64,000 bases of DNA from NCBI RefSeq assembly GCF_011516645.4, contig NZ_CP088285.1:7024501-7088500 (forward strand), read 5' to 3'. Below, piece by piece: positions 45,637 to 56,783 of this stretch (position 1 is its first letter; every line of letters begins with the position of its first letter). Origin of the DNA: Bradyrhizobium septentrionale. Its GTDB lineage: Bacteria > Pseudomonadota > Alphaproteobacteria > Rhizobiales > Xanthobacteraceae. The notes beneath the pieces were generated by a model. That model was not told the DNA's origin and made no database searches. It saw only the letters and a list, made by a program, of their open reading frames with translations. The translations under genes and the position numbers were made by a program.

Positions 45637-48207
45637 GTGTCCACCATTACGAACGTCGCTTTGACAGGCACTTCCGCTTCCGAAACCCTGACTGCGAACG
45701 TTAGTTACGATCCGGTCGCCGACACCTACGATGTTGTAACCGTTATTTACGGCGCCGGAGGCGACGACGTCCTGACGGCCCTTTCGATGCCGATCACGGT
45801 CAATGGCCAGGTGCTCGATTTTGGTTCGAACCTGGATGGCAGCGACGGAAACGATGTGCTGTACGGCGGGAATCGTAACGACACTCTCAGCGGCGACGCT
45901 GGCTCGGACACGCTTTATGGCGGCGATGGCAACGACCGGCTCGACGGCGGCACCGGCAACGACGCGCTTTACGGCGGCAACGGCGATGACAATATGTCAT
46001 TCACCGGCGCCGGCTTCGATACGTTTGATGGAGGCGCTGGCAATGATACGTTGAGCGTCGTGAACGCCGATCTCAGCAACAGCACGTTCACCAGCGTAGA
46101 ACATCTATACATAGATAATCTCGATCCTTATGTCAGCGCTACGGCGGCGCAGCTCAACTCCTTTAGCTCGGTCGGCAGCTATACTGGTTTCCACCTGACG
46201 TTGACTTCGCCGGGAAGCATCGGTTCGAACTTCGACCCGCTATACACCACCGGCGGTGGCTTCACCTCGATCACGGGGTCATCTGGCGCGGATACGATCG
46301 ACATGTCGGGAGCGTCGGACCATGACCAACTTTACCTGTATTCCGGTGACAACCTCGGTGGAAACGTCCTCATCGGCGGTTCCGCCAACGACCAGATCTA
46401 CGGGGGTAATGGCGGCGACACGCTCGTGGGGAATGGCGGCAACGACTGGCTAACCAGCGGCAGCGGCAACGATGGGCTCTATGGTGGTAGTGGCAACGAC
46501 TCGCTGAGGAGCGGATCGGGCAGCGACACGCTCGATGGTGGCGACGGAAACGATGATATGGAAGGCCAAGGCAGTCATGGGTTCTATTACGGCGGAGCCG
46601 GCGATGACCTCATATATCCTGGCAGCCTCGGCTTTGATACGATCGACGGCGGCGCCGGCAACGATACTCTTTACCCCGACAGTCCGAATACGGACCTTAG
46701 TCACGATACCATTACCGGCGTCGAAACTCTCCAACTCTACCTCATTTCTTTCAGCGCGACGGCGGCACAGATCAACTCGTTCACCACCGTTGGCGGTGGG
46801 GACTATAACGCCTGGACGCTGACACTGACGACGCCCGGTTCGATCGGATCCAATTTTGACTATCTCGACGATTTTGCTTCGACGATCATCGGCTCATCGG
46901 GGGCAGACACCATCGATGTGTCGCAGTCCTCAGTCGGATCCAGGTGGACTTTATCCGCCGGCGACAATCTCGGTGGAAATGTCCTTAGTGGCGGGGCCGG
47001 CGCGGACGTGCTTAACGCAGGCAACGGCGGCGATACGCTCAATGGTAACGGCGGCAACGACACCCTGAACGGCGGTGGCGGCAACGACTACCTCAGTGGC
47101 GGCATCGGCAATGACAGTCTCTATGGCGGTGGTGGCAACGATACGATCGATGCAGGGACGGGCACCAACACGATTGACGGCGGCGCCGGCACCGACACCG
47201 CGAACTATACCGGTTTCGCACGGTCGAGCTTTACCATTACCGATCTCGGCAGCGGGCACTATCATGTCGTGGGCAACGGGCACGACGACACGCTGTCAAA
47301 TGTCGAGGCACTGAAGTTTTCCGATCAGACCGTCTCGATCGGTACACCCGGCCCGATCAGCGGAACGGCAGGCAATGATCAGCTCTACGGCACCGCCGGC
47401 AACGACACGTTCTACGGCGGCGCGGGCAACGATGTGCTCGTCGGTCTTGCTGGCGACGACCTCGGCTACGGCAGTGACGGCAACGACTACTTCTATGCCG
47501 GCGCAGGAAACGACACGCTGATCGGCGATGCCGGCCTCGACGTGCTGTTGGGCGAGGACGGCAACGACGCCCTTTATGGCGGCACCGGCTTCAACTATCT
47601 GTTCGGCGGCACGGGCTCCGATACGCTGCTTGGTTCGGGCGGCGTTGCCGGCGACGTCAACGTCATGTTCGGCGACGACGGCGCCGATTATCTCTACGGC
47701 GGTCTCGGCACCAACTACTTCTACGGCGGCGCCGGCGTCGACACCATGTATGGCGGCGCCGGTCTCAACATTTTCATTTCCTCCGGAGAGACCGACGGCA
47801 ACCTGATCTATGGCGGCTCCGGCCAGAATTACGTCTACGGCTCCAATGGCGGCGACACCGTCACGGGCGGCAGCGGCGTCGACGTATTCTTGATGGGCTC
47901 CGGCAACGACGTCATCAGCGGTGGGGGCGGGGTTGACTATGCCTGGGGCGGCGGCGGAGCTGACACGTTCGCCATTTCCGACGTTGGGCCGGAAGTGATG
48001 GTGATTCAGGATTTCAACAGCGGTGGAACGGATGATTTCGTGAGCTTTGCCGGTACGTCCCTGCATTCGTTTGCGGACGTGCAGGCGGCGGAGTTCTATT
48101 CGCCTGGTATCAATACAACAATTGTCACCGACGCTTCCGGCAACGCCGCGTGGTTGATCGGCGTAGCACCAGGACAACTCGATGCGAGCATGTTCAAGTT
48201 TAGCTGA
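45637..48207 (+). CDS. RTX calcium-binding repeat protein
   Basis: 856 residues, GTG start. Many GGxGxDxLxGGxGND nonapeptides form parallel-beta-roll blocks at about 65-135, 245-330, 440-515 and 570-760. Two ~150-residue modules (SATAAQLNSF...GNGGND at 165-280 and SATAAQINSF...GNGGND at 370-480) are duplicated. No protease or lipase domain is visible. Such proteins leave by type I secretion using a C-terminal signal; no ABC/MFP/TolC genes are nearby. A surface or secreted adhesin-like role is inferred. Confidence 0.87.
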   Translation: MSTITNVALTGTSASETLTANVSYDPVADTYDVVTVIYGAGGDDVLTALSMPITVNGQVLDFGSNLDGSDGNDVLYGGNRNDTLSGDAGSDTLYGGDGNDRLDGGTGNDALYGGNGDDNMSFTGAGFDTFDGGAGNDTLSVVNADLSNSTFTSVEHLYIDNLDPYVSATAAQLNSFSSVGSYTGFHLTLTSPGSIGSNFDPLYTTGGGFTSITGSSGADTIDMSGASDHDQLYLYSGDNLGGNVLIGGSANDQIYGGNGGDTLVGNGGNDWLTSGSGNDGLYGGSGNDSLRSGSGSDTLDGGDGNDDMEGQGSHGFYYGGAGDDLIYPGSLGFDTIDGGAGNDTLYPDSPNTDLSHDTITGVETLQLYLISFSATAAQINSFTTVGGGDYNAWTLTLTTPGSIGSNFDYLDDFASTIIGSSGADTIDVSQSSVGSRWTLSAGDNLGGNVLSGGAGADVLNAGNGGDTLNGNGGNDTLNGGGGNDYLSGGIGNDSLYGGGGNDTIDAGTGTNTIDGGAGTDTANYTGFARSSFTITDLGSGHYHVVGNGHDDTLSNVEALKFSDQTVSIGTPGPISGTAGNDQLYGTAGNDTFYGGAGNDVLVGLAGDDLGYGSDGNDYFYAGAGNDTLIGDAGLDVLLGEDGNDALYGGTGFNYLFGGTGSDTLLGSGGVAGDVNVMFGDDGADYLYGGLGTNYFYGGAGVDTMYGGAGLNIFISSGETDGNLIYGGSGQNYVYGSNGGDTVTGGSGVDVFLMGSGNDVISGGGGVDYAWGGGGADTFAISDVGPEVMVIQDFNSGGTDDFVSFAGTSLHSFADVQAAEFYSPGINTTIVTDASGNAAWLIGVAPGQLDASMFKFS

Positions 48208-48458
48208 CTCGCCGACCGAACGTTAGGATCGTGTCGAACAACATGAATCCTGGCGGGCGTTCCGGCAGGCCGTCGTTCGACATGCGAATGAATGCACGCT
48301 CAGATGATGCACGCGGGGAGAAGGCGCACCACGGCGAGGCGGGGACGTACCATGAAATTGAGAGATCTTCTGTACGCATCCGGCGGGCGCCGTCTTGTCT
48401 GACACGCTGTAATTCGCCAAGCGTGTGACCTTAAGTCTAGCTTTAAGGTCATCGGGCG

Positions 48459-48854
48459 ATGCGGGTCGAGGTTTTGGGCGGGCTGGAGCGTCGGCGGCGT
48501 TGGTCGCAGGATGACAAGGCACGGATTGTCGAGGAGACGTTGGCGCCGGGCGCAAAGGTGACAGCGGTTGCACGTCGCAACGGAGTAGCGGCCAGCCTGG
48601 TGTTCACCTGGCGTCGTCAAGCGCGGACATCCGAGCAGGTCGCACCGTCTTTTGCGCCGGTGCAGATCGCCGCCACGGAGGCGGAGGAAACTCCGAAGCT
48701 CTTACCTGCGGGTGATAGCCGAGGGCGGTCTGTAGTGGCCGCGCGTACTGGATTGATCGAGATCGACCTCGGTAACCGGCGACGGATCCGAGTGGATTCG
48801 CACGTCGATCCAGAAGCGCTGGCGCGGGTCCTCGAGGTACTTGAGCGCCGATGA
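48459..48854 (+). CDS. tnpA: IS66 TnpA accessory protein
   Basis: 131 residues. N-terminal helix-turn-helix (RRRWSQDDKARIVEETLAPGAKVTAVARRNGVAASLVFTWRRQAR) is that of IS66 OrfA/TnpA. Overlaps tnpB by four bases (ATGA). DNA-binding accessory needed for transposition. Confidence 0.9.
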   Translation: MRVEVLGGLERRRRWSQDDKARIVEETLAPGAKVTAVARRNGVAASLVFTWRRQARTSEQVAPSFAPVQIAATEAEETPKLLPAGDSRGRSVVAARTGLIEIDLGNRRRIRVDSHVDPEALARVLEVLERR

Positions 48855-49198
48855 TTGCGATACCGGGTAATGTGCGGGTGTGGCTTGCGACCGGCCACAC
48901 CGATATGCGCCGCGGCTTCCCGAGCCTCGCGCGTCTGGTCCAGGAGAGTTTGAAGCGTGATCCGCATGCCGGTGATCTCTATGTTTTTAGAGGCCGCCGC
49001 GGCGACCTGATCAAGATCATCTGGCATGATGGCCAAGGCGCGTGTCTGTTCACGAAGCGGCTGGAGCGAGGCCGCTTTTTGTGGCCATCAATGGCGGATG
49101 GCGTTGTGACGATCAGCGTTGCGCAGCTATCCTATCTCCTCTCCGGAATTGATTGGCGGATGCCGCAGGCAACCTGGCGTCCACGGGCTTCCGGTTAA
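48851..49198 (+). CDS. tnpB: IS66 TnpB (Orf2-like) protein
   Basis: 115 residues: VWLATGHTDMRRGFPSLARLVQESLKRDPHAGDLYVFRGRRGDLIKIIWHDGQGACLFTKRLERGRFLWP is the IS66 Orf2 signature. Overlaps tnpA by four bases. Accessory protein for the transposase. Confidence 0.92.
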   Translation: MIAIPGNVRVWLATGHTDMRRGFPSLARLVQESLKRDPHAGDLYVFRGRRGDLIKIIWHDGQGACLFTKRLERGRFLWPSMADGVVTISVAQLSYLLSGIDWRMPQATWRPRASG

Positions 49199-49241
49199 AT
49201 CGAGCGGGATTTTTTGCGACGAATATGGTTGATTCGTCCTC

Positions 49242-50828
49242 GTGACGACGCCCGCCGATCCGCTTCCCACCGACCTTGCCGCAGCACACGCGATGATCAT
49301 TGCGCAGCGCGAGCAGCTGACGCTGGCGAAGAGCGAGGTGACCGTCGGCCGGCTGGAGATCGAGCGGCTGAAGCTGATGCTGGCCAAGGCACGGCGAGAA
49401 CAGTTCGGGCAATCTTCTGAGCGCGGCAAGCTGCTGGTCGAGCAGCTCGAACTCGCCATCGAGGATCTTGAAGAGACCCAGGCTGAGCAGGAAACCAAGG
49501 CCGAGCTCGCAGCGCCGGAAGCCGCCAAACAGCAGCGCGTGCAAAATCCACGGCCGCCGCGACGTCCGTTGCCGGACAATCTACCGATCGAACGCATCGT
49601 CGAACCCGCTCCTTGCGTATGTGGCAAGTGCGGCAGCGAGCGACTGCACAAGCTCGGCGAGGTGGTATCGAAGACCCTGGAATGTGAGCCACGGCGCTGG
49701 AAGATTATCGAGCATGTCCGCGAAAAGTTCTCCTGCCGGGATTGTGAGGCAATCACCGAGGCGCCGGCGCCCTCCCATCCGATCCCGCGAGGCTTTGCCG
49801 GGCCGAGCCTGCTGGCGATGGTGCTGGTCAACAAGTTCCTGCTGCACCAGCCGTTGAACCGACAGAGCAAGACCTATGCCCGCGAAGGGATCGAGATCGA
49901 CGTCTCGACCCTGGCGGATCGGATCGGCGCCTGCGTGGTGGCACTCGATCCCATCATTGAGGCGATCCGGATCCACGTCATGAGCGCGGAACGCATCCAC
50001 GGCGACGATACGACGGTGCCGGTGCTGGCCAAGCTCAAGACGGTTACCGGCCGGATCTGGACCTATGTTCGCGATGACCGGCCGTTTGGCGGCACGGATC
50101 CGCCGGCGGCCCTGTTCTACTACTCACGCAACCGGGCTGGAGAACACCCGCAAAGCCATCTTGCCGGCTATGTCGGCCTCATGCAGGCCGATGCCTTCGA
50201 TGGGTATAACCAGCTCTACAAGGCCCAAAGGAAGCCAGCTCCGATCCTTGAAGCGGCCTGTTGGAGCCACGGCCGCAGAAAGTTCTTCGACTTGGCGAAA
50301 TCTGGAGAGGCGCCGATTGCCAGCGAGGCCGTGCGACGCATCGATATCCTTTTCGAGATCGAGCGCACCATCAACGGCAAAACGCCGGAACAGCGGCTTG
50401 CGGTACGTCGTGATAAGTCGAGGCCGATCGTCGCCGATCTCGAAATCTGGATGCGTCAGCAGCGAACCTTGCTCTCATCAGGCAACGATACTGCAAAGGC
50501 GATCAACTACCTGCTCAACCGTTGGGCGGCGTTCACCCGCTTCCTGGACGATGGTCGCGTCTGCCTCTCGAACAACGCTGCCGAACGAGCGTTACGCGGT
50601 GTGGCTGTCGGAAGACGAAATTGGACCTTCGCCGGTTCAGATGCCGGCGGCCATCGCGCCGCCGCCGTCTATACCCTGATCGAAACCTGCAAGATGAACG
50701 ACGTTGATCCGCAAGCCTGGCTCGCGGATGTGTTGGCCAGGCTTCCAGATCACCCCGTCAACAAAGTCGCCGACCTGCTCCCGTGGAATTGGAAGGCGAC
50801 CCAACAGTCCACAGCGGCTGCCGCCTGA
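49242..50828 (+). CDS. tnpC: IS66 TnpC DDE transposase
   Basis: 528 residues, GTG start. N-terminal leucine-zipper-like coiled coil (about 15-80) and CxxC zinc finger (CVCGKCGSE) precede the catalytic core: first D in HGDDTTVPVLAK, second D in LMQADAFDGYNQLY, E in NNAAERALRGVAVGRRNW. No frameshift or stop is seen, so it is full length. Confidence 0.93.
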   Translation: MTTPADPLPTDLAAAHAMIIAQREQLTLAKSEVTVGRLEIERLKLMLAKARREQFGQSSERGKLLVEQLELAIEDLEETQAEQETKAELAAPEAAKQQRVQNPRPPRRPLPDNLPIERIVEPAPCVCGKCGSERLHKLGEVVSKTLECEPRRWKIIEHVREKFSCRDCEAITEAPAPSHPIPRGFAGPSLLAMVLVNKFLLHQPLNRQSKTYAREGIEIDVSTLADRIGACVVALDPIIEAIRIHVMSAERIHGDDTTVPVLAKLKTVTGRIWTYVRDDRPFGGTDPPAALFYYSRNRAGEHPQSHLAGYVGLMQADAFDGYNQLYKAQRKPAPILEAACWSHGRRKFFDLAKSGEAPIASEAVRRIDILFEIERTINGKTPEQRLAVRRDKSRPIVADLEIWMRQQRTLLSSGNDTAKAINYLLNRWAAFTRFLDDGRVCLSNNAAERALRGVAVGRRNWTFAGSDAGGHRAAAVYTLIETCKMNDVDPQAWLADVLARLPDHPVNKVADLLPWNWKATQQSTAAAA

Positions 50829-52460
50829 GCGCCACGGCTGACCGGCGCGCCTGCCCGGGGTGCTGACCGGATGCGTACGATCTTCTGCTCGTTCTGGCAG
50901 TTGTTCTTACCGCAGCAGTTCCCGCAAGCGCAGCTCCGCCTGCCAGTTGCGCAAGTAGATTCGTCGGCAGTTGGGTCGTTAGGGTCAATGCGACAGGTCA
51001 AACTTACCCGGCTCAGTTTTTTGCAAACGGAAGGTCACACGCGACATGTCCGCTATGTACGCCGGGTGGAAGCTGGACGTGTTCTGGCAACACACTGACT
51101 TTCACCGTAGACAACGGAATGTCGGGACAGGCTACGCTGAGTGAAGACGGCAGAACCATGTCCGGCGGATGCTGCACGACGACGCGAGTCGGTGCCGCGC
51201 CTTCCCTCGTGGTGGAGAAAAAGCCTTCCAGCCCACAGCAGCCTTCGTCCGAGGTTGCGGCAAGGGAAGCCAAATCCGGGCGTCAGCCTTCGGACAAGAC
51301 CGCGGCACGGACACCGCAGGCGACGACAACAAATACACAATCCGCTTCATCTCATGGCAAGCCGACGGTCGCGGCGGTTCAAGGCGGGAATTCTCAATCC
51401 TGCAGTGATATCACCGGACTGCCCGGCGCTCCGAAGTCACAAGTCAAGTGTCAGACGGACCGCCGAAGGTTTGCTGTGGCTCCTGCTCAAGAACCCGCCA
51501 AGCATCCAGCCGCAGCCCCGGTGACGGAATCGCATTCGTCCGAAGATCCGGCGTCTCTGGCCGGTACCATCGTCGATGAATTAGGACGTATCAGATCGGG
51601 GCAATCCGATGATCCGGATAATCGGTCCGCCCCGACGCCGCCGCCTGTTGCGGCAGCCACTTCCGGAAATCTCACGTCTGGTAATCCAATCTCCGCGGGG
51701 CAGCGAGCGACCAGTCCCGGCGCAGGTGCGCCGTCTTGCGCAGCCTACTTCGAAAATATGCTCGAAAACTTCAAGCGGAATGCGGCCATCTGCCTGAAGG
51801 ACTCGCGGCTCATCCGCTCGCTCAATGACATGGAAGGTACAAACAAAAGTACCGTGGCCGACGTTTATCTCACGCGGGCATCCGCTCCGGAACTGTTTGC
51901 ATACATCGATCCACTCGATCCGCGCTGGAAGCACGCGGGCGATTCGTTTGCTCCAAACTGCGAGCTGCCGTTAACCGATGTGGCGCAGAGCGAATCCTAC
52001 ATGGAGTGCGCGCGGGCGTATCTATGCGGTGCTGCCGCCGCTCGTTGCGGCCTAATGCGCGCGCGAGAGATCAAGACCAACTCCTGCCTGCCCCTGTCGC
52101 GCGAATGCCTCGCGCAACATCCCGTGCCGCAACGAATGTCCAGCGACCCGAAGCCACCAGAATATGTTTCGCCCGATCCCGTAGCACCGTTGCCCAGTCC
52201 GCCCGCTTCTCAAAGTACGATCACCGGACCGTCCAGTTCGAAGTGAAATGCGACGGTGGCTGATACGCGAACTGATCGCGCATGAAGCGCGCGATCACGT
52301 CGATCCGATCAAGGTCTGATAATAATCCTAGCGGTTCAGGTGAAAAAGACGGGGCGAGGGGGCCATTCATCCTGCCTCCGGCGGCGCTATTGCGGAACCG
52401 GCCGAACGCCCTAAATCCTGGGTGACGCTGATATGCATCCGCCAGCGTTTGAGGTCTGCC

Positions 52461-52712
52461 GTGATCTACGTCCTTGCCGCTGTGCTGCCGCCGATCGGGC
52501 TGCTCCTGAACGGACAGCCGTTTTCGGCCATCTTCAATCTGGTCCTGATCGTGTTTTGCGCGATTTTCGGGCTGTTTTTCCACGTGTTGCTGCTGGTGCC
52601 GTCGGCCCATGCGGTGATCGCGGTCCATATGAAGCGGGAGGATCGGCGCCACCGCGAGATGGTCGAGGCGATCCGCCGGCACGGGCCGCCGCCGGGTTAC
52701 CGGGCCCCGTAA
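52461..52712 (+). CDS. Pmp3/YqaE-like small membrane protein
   Basis: 83 residues from a GTG eight bases after GAGG. Two membrane helices (VLAAVLPPIGLLLNGQPF and AIFNLVLIVFCAIFGLFFHVLLL) with the LPPxG turn of the Pmp3/UPF0057 stress proteins, then a cytosolic basic tail (KREDRRHREMVEAIRRHG). Inner-membrane proteolipid linked to cation or stress tolerance. Confidence 0.7.
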   Translation: MIYVLAAVLPPIGLLLNGQPFSAIFNLVLIVFCAIFGLFFHVLLLVPSAHAVIAVHMKREDRRHREMVEAIRRHGPPPGYRAP

Positions 52713-52760
52713 GCCACCGGGCCCTTAAAAAGGCCTGTGCATGGCTGGCAAACACTTTGA

Positions 52761-54389
<1,629 letters not shown>

Positions 54390-54499
54390 ACGCCTCGTAC
54401 GTCATTCCGGGATGGTCCGAAGGACCAGACCGCAGATACGCAATTGCGCAGCATGATTGCGCAAACGCCAAAAAGGGGATGCCGTCAACTGAGGCGGCC

Positions 54500-54655
54500 T
54501 CACCATCCATCTTGTTCGGCTTGCTTTGCCATCTCCCGCAGATGGCGAGCCAGCTCGAGGTAAATCTCTCGGGCGGCAGAGTCGCGCACGCTCGCTGCCT
54601 TTGCCTCGGCTTCTTCGGCTTGGAGTCGATATTCTTCCGCTTTCGAGTTTGGCAT
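54500..54655 (-). CDS. Small conserved rhizobial protein
   Basis: 51 residues, helical: MPNSKAEEYRLQAEEAEAKAASVRDSAAREIYLELARHLREMAKQAE. Matches the pattern of very short orphan helical proteins abundant in Bradyrhizobium genomes. Function unknown; too short for ordinary ORF tables. Confidence 0.6.
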   Translation of the reverse strand: MPNSKAEEYRLQAEEAEAKAASVRDSAAREIYLELARHLREMAKQAEQDGW

Positions 54656-54661
54656 CCGGCA

Positions 54662-54865
54662 TCAGGTCGGTGACTGCAATCCAGGTGAGGTCAACCAGTC
54701 TGTCATGTGTGCTGCGGCTTCACGCTGCCGCGCCCTTCGGATCAGGGCTTCGCGCTCGACACCGTGCGGCATGTTTCCGGCCCGCGCTCGCAACTCTTCG
54801 GCTTCGATCGTCAGTCTCTCTTCGAGTGAAAGGTCGTGCTTTACGCGGTGTCGGAGTTGTCCCAT
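54662..54865 (-). CDS. Small conserved rhizobial protein
   Basis: 67 residues: LEERLTIEAEELRARAGNMPHGVEREALIRRARQREAAAHMTDWLTSPGLQSP. This long amphipathic-helix pattern with a conserved HMxxWLxSPGLQ ending is a recurrent Bradyrhizobium orphan family. AAGGGGAAAT is an excellent ribosome site. Six bases upstream of the neighbouring small gene, same strand. Confidence 0.72.
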   Translation of the reverse strand: MGQLRHRVKHDLSLEERLTIEAEELRARAGNMPHGVEREALIRRARQREAAAHMTDWLTSPGLQSPT

Positions 54866-55119
54866 GCATTTCCCCTTTTCGGTTCCTGCCCGGAACGGAG
54901 AGTCTAAGTGTCAGGCAGCCGTAAGGTTCCAATGCCCCCAAATCTCCTCCACCACGAATGACGATGCCGGGCGGGCGCATCGTCTCGAAATGACGGCCGT
55001 CATTTCAAACAGAATTTCAAACAAGTGCGCGCGAAAGAGCAGATCCGTCTCCCTTGCGGGGAGCTGGATTGCGTGACTACGTGTCCGCCACGAACCAATC
55101 ACCTCAAGAGGAAATCAGC

Positions 55120-56142
55120 ATGTCCCAAGGAAAGCGCATCGTTCTTGCCTCGCGCCCGCATGGCGAGCCCACGCCGGCCAATTTCAGGCTCGAGGACTAT
55201 ACGCCGCCGGTGCCGGGCGCAGGTGAGGTGCTGCTGCGCACCATCTGGCTGTCGCTCGATCCCTATATGCGCGGCCGCATGGCCGACGGTCCGTCCTATG
55301 CCGCACCGGTGCCGGTCGGCGGCGTGATGGAAGGCGGCACCGTCAGCGAAGTCGTCGCCTCGAACAATCCCGGCTTTGCCACGGGCGACATCGTGCTTTC
55401 GCGCGCGGGCTGGCAGACGCATGTGCTGTCCGACGGCAAGGGCCTCGCCAAGATCGATCCGAAGATCGCGCCGATCTCGACCGCGGTCGGTGTGCTCGGC
55501 ATGCCCGGCATGACCGCCTATACCGGCCTGCTCGAGATCGGCAAGCCGCAGGCGGGCGAGACCGTGGTGGTTGCGGCCGCGTCCGGCGCCGTCGGCTCCG
55601 CGGTCGGGCAGATCGCCAGGATCAAGGGCGCGCGTGCGATCGGCATCGCGGGCGGCAAGGACAAATGCGCCTACGTCAAGAACGAACTCGGCTTCGACGA
55701 GTGCCTTGATCATCGCGACCCCAATCTCGCGGCCAAGCTCAAAGAGGCCTGCCCGAAGGGCATCGACGTCTATTTCGAGAATGTCGGCGGCGCGGTGTTC
55801 GACGCGGTGTTTCCGCTGCTCAATGCGTTCGCGCGGATCCCGGTCTGCGGCCTGATCGCGCACTACAACGACACCGAAGCCCACGCACCGAAATGGGCCG
55901 GCGCGATGATGCGCAACATCCTGACCAAGCGGCTGACCTTCCGCGGCTTCATCGTCAGCGACTTCGCCGCCATGCACGGCGATTTCCTCCGCGACATGTC
56001 GCAGTGGGTGCGCGAGGGCAAGGTCAAGTACAAGGAGTTCGTGACCGAGGGGCTCGACAGCGCGCCGGAGGCCTTCATGGGCCTGCTCAAGGGCGCCAAT
56101 TTCGGCAAGCAGCTGGTCCGGGTCGGGCCGGACAAGGCGTGA
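55120..56142 (+). CDS. NADP-dependent oxidoreductase, MDR/CurA-like
   Basis: 340 residues. LDPYMRGRM-like N-terminal block, Rossmann loop AASGAVGSAVGQIAR (about 151-165), GIAGGKDKCAYVKNELGFDECLDHR and VYFENVGGAVFDAVFPLLN are typical of zinc-free medium-chain reductases (2-alkenal reductase, CurA, YncB). Reduces an activated double bond with NADPH. The start is the ATG after CAAGAGGAAATCAGC. Confidence 0.87.
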   Translation: MSQGKRIVLASRPHGEPTPANFRLEDYTPPVPGAGEVLLRTIWLSLDPYMRGRMADGPSYAAPVPVGGVMEGGTVSEVVASNNPGFATGDIVLSRAGWQTHVLSDGKGLAKIDPKIAPISTAVGVLGMPGMTAYTGLLEIGKPQAGETVVVAAASGAVGSAVGQIARIKGARAIGIAGGKDKCAYVKNELGFDECLDHRDPNLAAKLKEACPKGIDVYFENVGGAVFDAVFPLLNAFARIPVCGLIAHYNDTEAHAPKWAGAMMRNILTKRLTFRGFIVSDFAAMHGDFLRDMSQWVREGKVKYKEFVTEGLDSAPEAFMGLLKGANFGKQLVRVGPDKA

Positions 56143-56286
56143 GCCGGGGGCTTTCACCTCGCAATCCGCGCAACAAAGTATCAAAAACGCCACAATGGCG
56201 GGCTTTTGGGGGCATTTTGGCCCCCATTTGCTTGACGGGGGAACCGGAGCAGTTGAATCAATATGGCTATATTTCAGAGTGTAGCC

Positions 56287-56550
56287 ATGGTTTTTGAGCT
56301 TATTGTTTCCGGGGTCATTCTCCTCGCCGTCGGCTATTGGGCGACGATGTTCGTCATGGGCCGGCGCGACGACGTCTTGCATGGAAAATTCGTGGAGCAG
56401 GAGGAGGACGCCGAGCCGCCGCGGCGCCAGATGCCACCGCTGCCGCGCGCCCGGCGCGTGGTGCAGGCCGCACCGCAGCCGAGCAAGGACTCGCTGCAGG
56501 CGCTGCTCACCGTCATCAAGCAGGACCTGCACGACGCGGCACGGAGCTGA
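56287..56550 (+). CDS. Small single-pass membrane protein
   Basis: 87 residues from MVFELIV; an ATG eight codons upstream (56263) is also in frame. One membrane helix (IVSGVILLAVGYWATMFV) followed by a charged, proline-rich tail (EQEEDAEPPRRQMPPLPRARR) and a terminal helix. Function unknown. Confidence 0.62.
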   Translation: MVFELIVSGVILLAVGYWATMFVMGRRDDVLHGKFVEQEEDAEPPRRQMPPLPRARRVVQAAPQPSKDSLQALLTVIKQDLHDAARS

Positions 56551-56586
56551 GTGGGGTAACTTTATTCGAGTCGTCGGACTCCGCTT

Positions 56587-56735
56587 CACCTCGCCCCGCG
56601 TGCGGGGAGAGGTCGGAACGCATCGCTAGATGCGTTCCGGGTGAGGGGGAGTCTCCGCAAACGCAGCTGTCGCCGGGATATGCGGAGACGGCCCCTCACC
56701 CCAACCCTCTCCCCGTAAGAACGGGGAGAGGGAAC
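56587..56735. repeat. Cluster of REP-like arms
   Basis: CTCGCCCCGCGTGCGGGGAG, GGAACGCATC / GATGCGTTCC and a further CTCTCCCCGT / ACGGGGAGAG pair make three adjoining imperfect hairpins. Confidence 0.62.
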
Positions 56736-56783
56736 GGCAGCGCCGTCGCGGTCGCTATTCGACCCAATCTCATCACACTCCAG

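Larger units (their letters stand above)
48372..50878 (+). mobile_element. Intact IS66-family insertion sequence
   Basis: 2,507 bp with tnpA, tnpB and tnpC in order. Terminal inverted repeats start GTACGCATCCGG at the left and end CCGGATGCGTAC at the right (12 identical bases, then partial match). The 8-bp sequence GATCTTCT directly flanks both ends (48364-48371 and 50879-50886), the target duplication length expected for IS66. Apparently recent and potentially active. Confidence 0.95.
48352..52246 (+). pseudogene. Secreted-protein gene interrupted by IS66
   Basis: The first 20 nt (ATG at 48352) and the 1360 nt from 50887 join in frame when the IS and one target copy are removed, giving about 460 codons. 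The restored N-terminus is a signal peptide (MKLRDLLLVLAVVLTAAVPASA) followed by a cysteine-rich part (CASRFVGSW, ATCPLCTPGGSWTCSGN, GGCCTTTRVG), a proline/alanine-rich linker and a C-terminal domain with more cysteines. The remaining downstream frame starts at an internal ATG (51119) and lacks the signal. Secreted function unknown. Confidence 0.82.

Noticed and set aside
45478..45704. Short frame with hydrophobic start upstream of the RTX gene
   Set aside because: Overlaps the RTX start by 68 bp and its C-terminal half is nonsense-like; probably chance.
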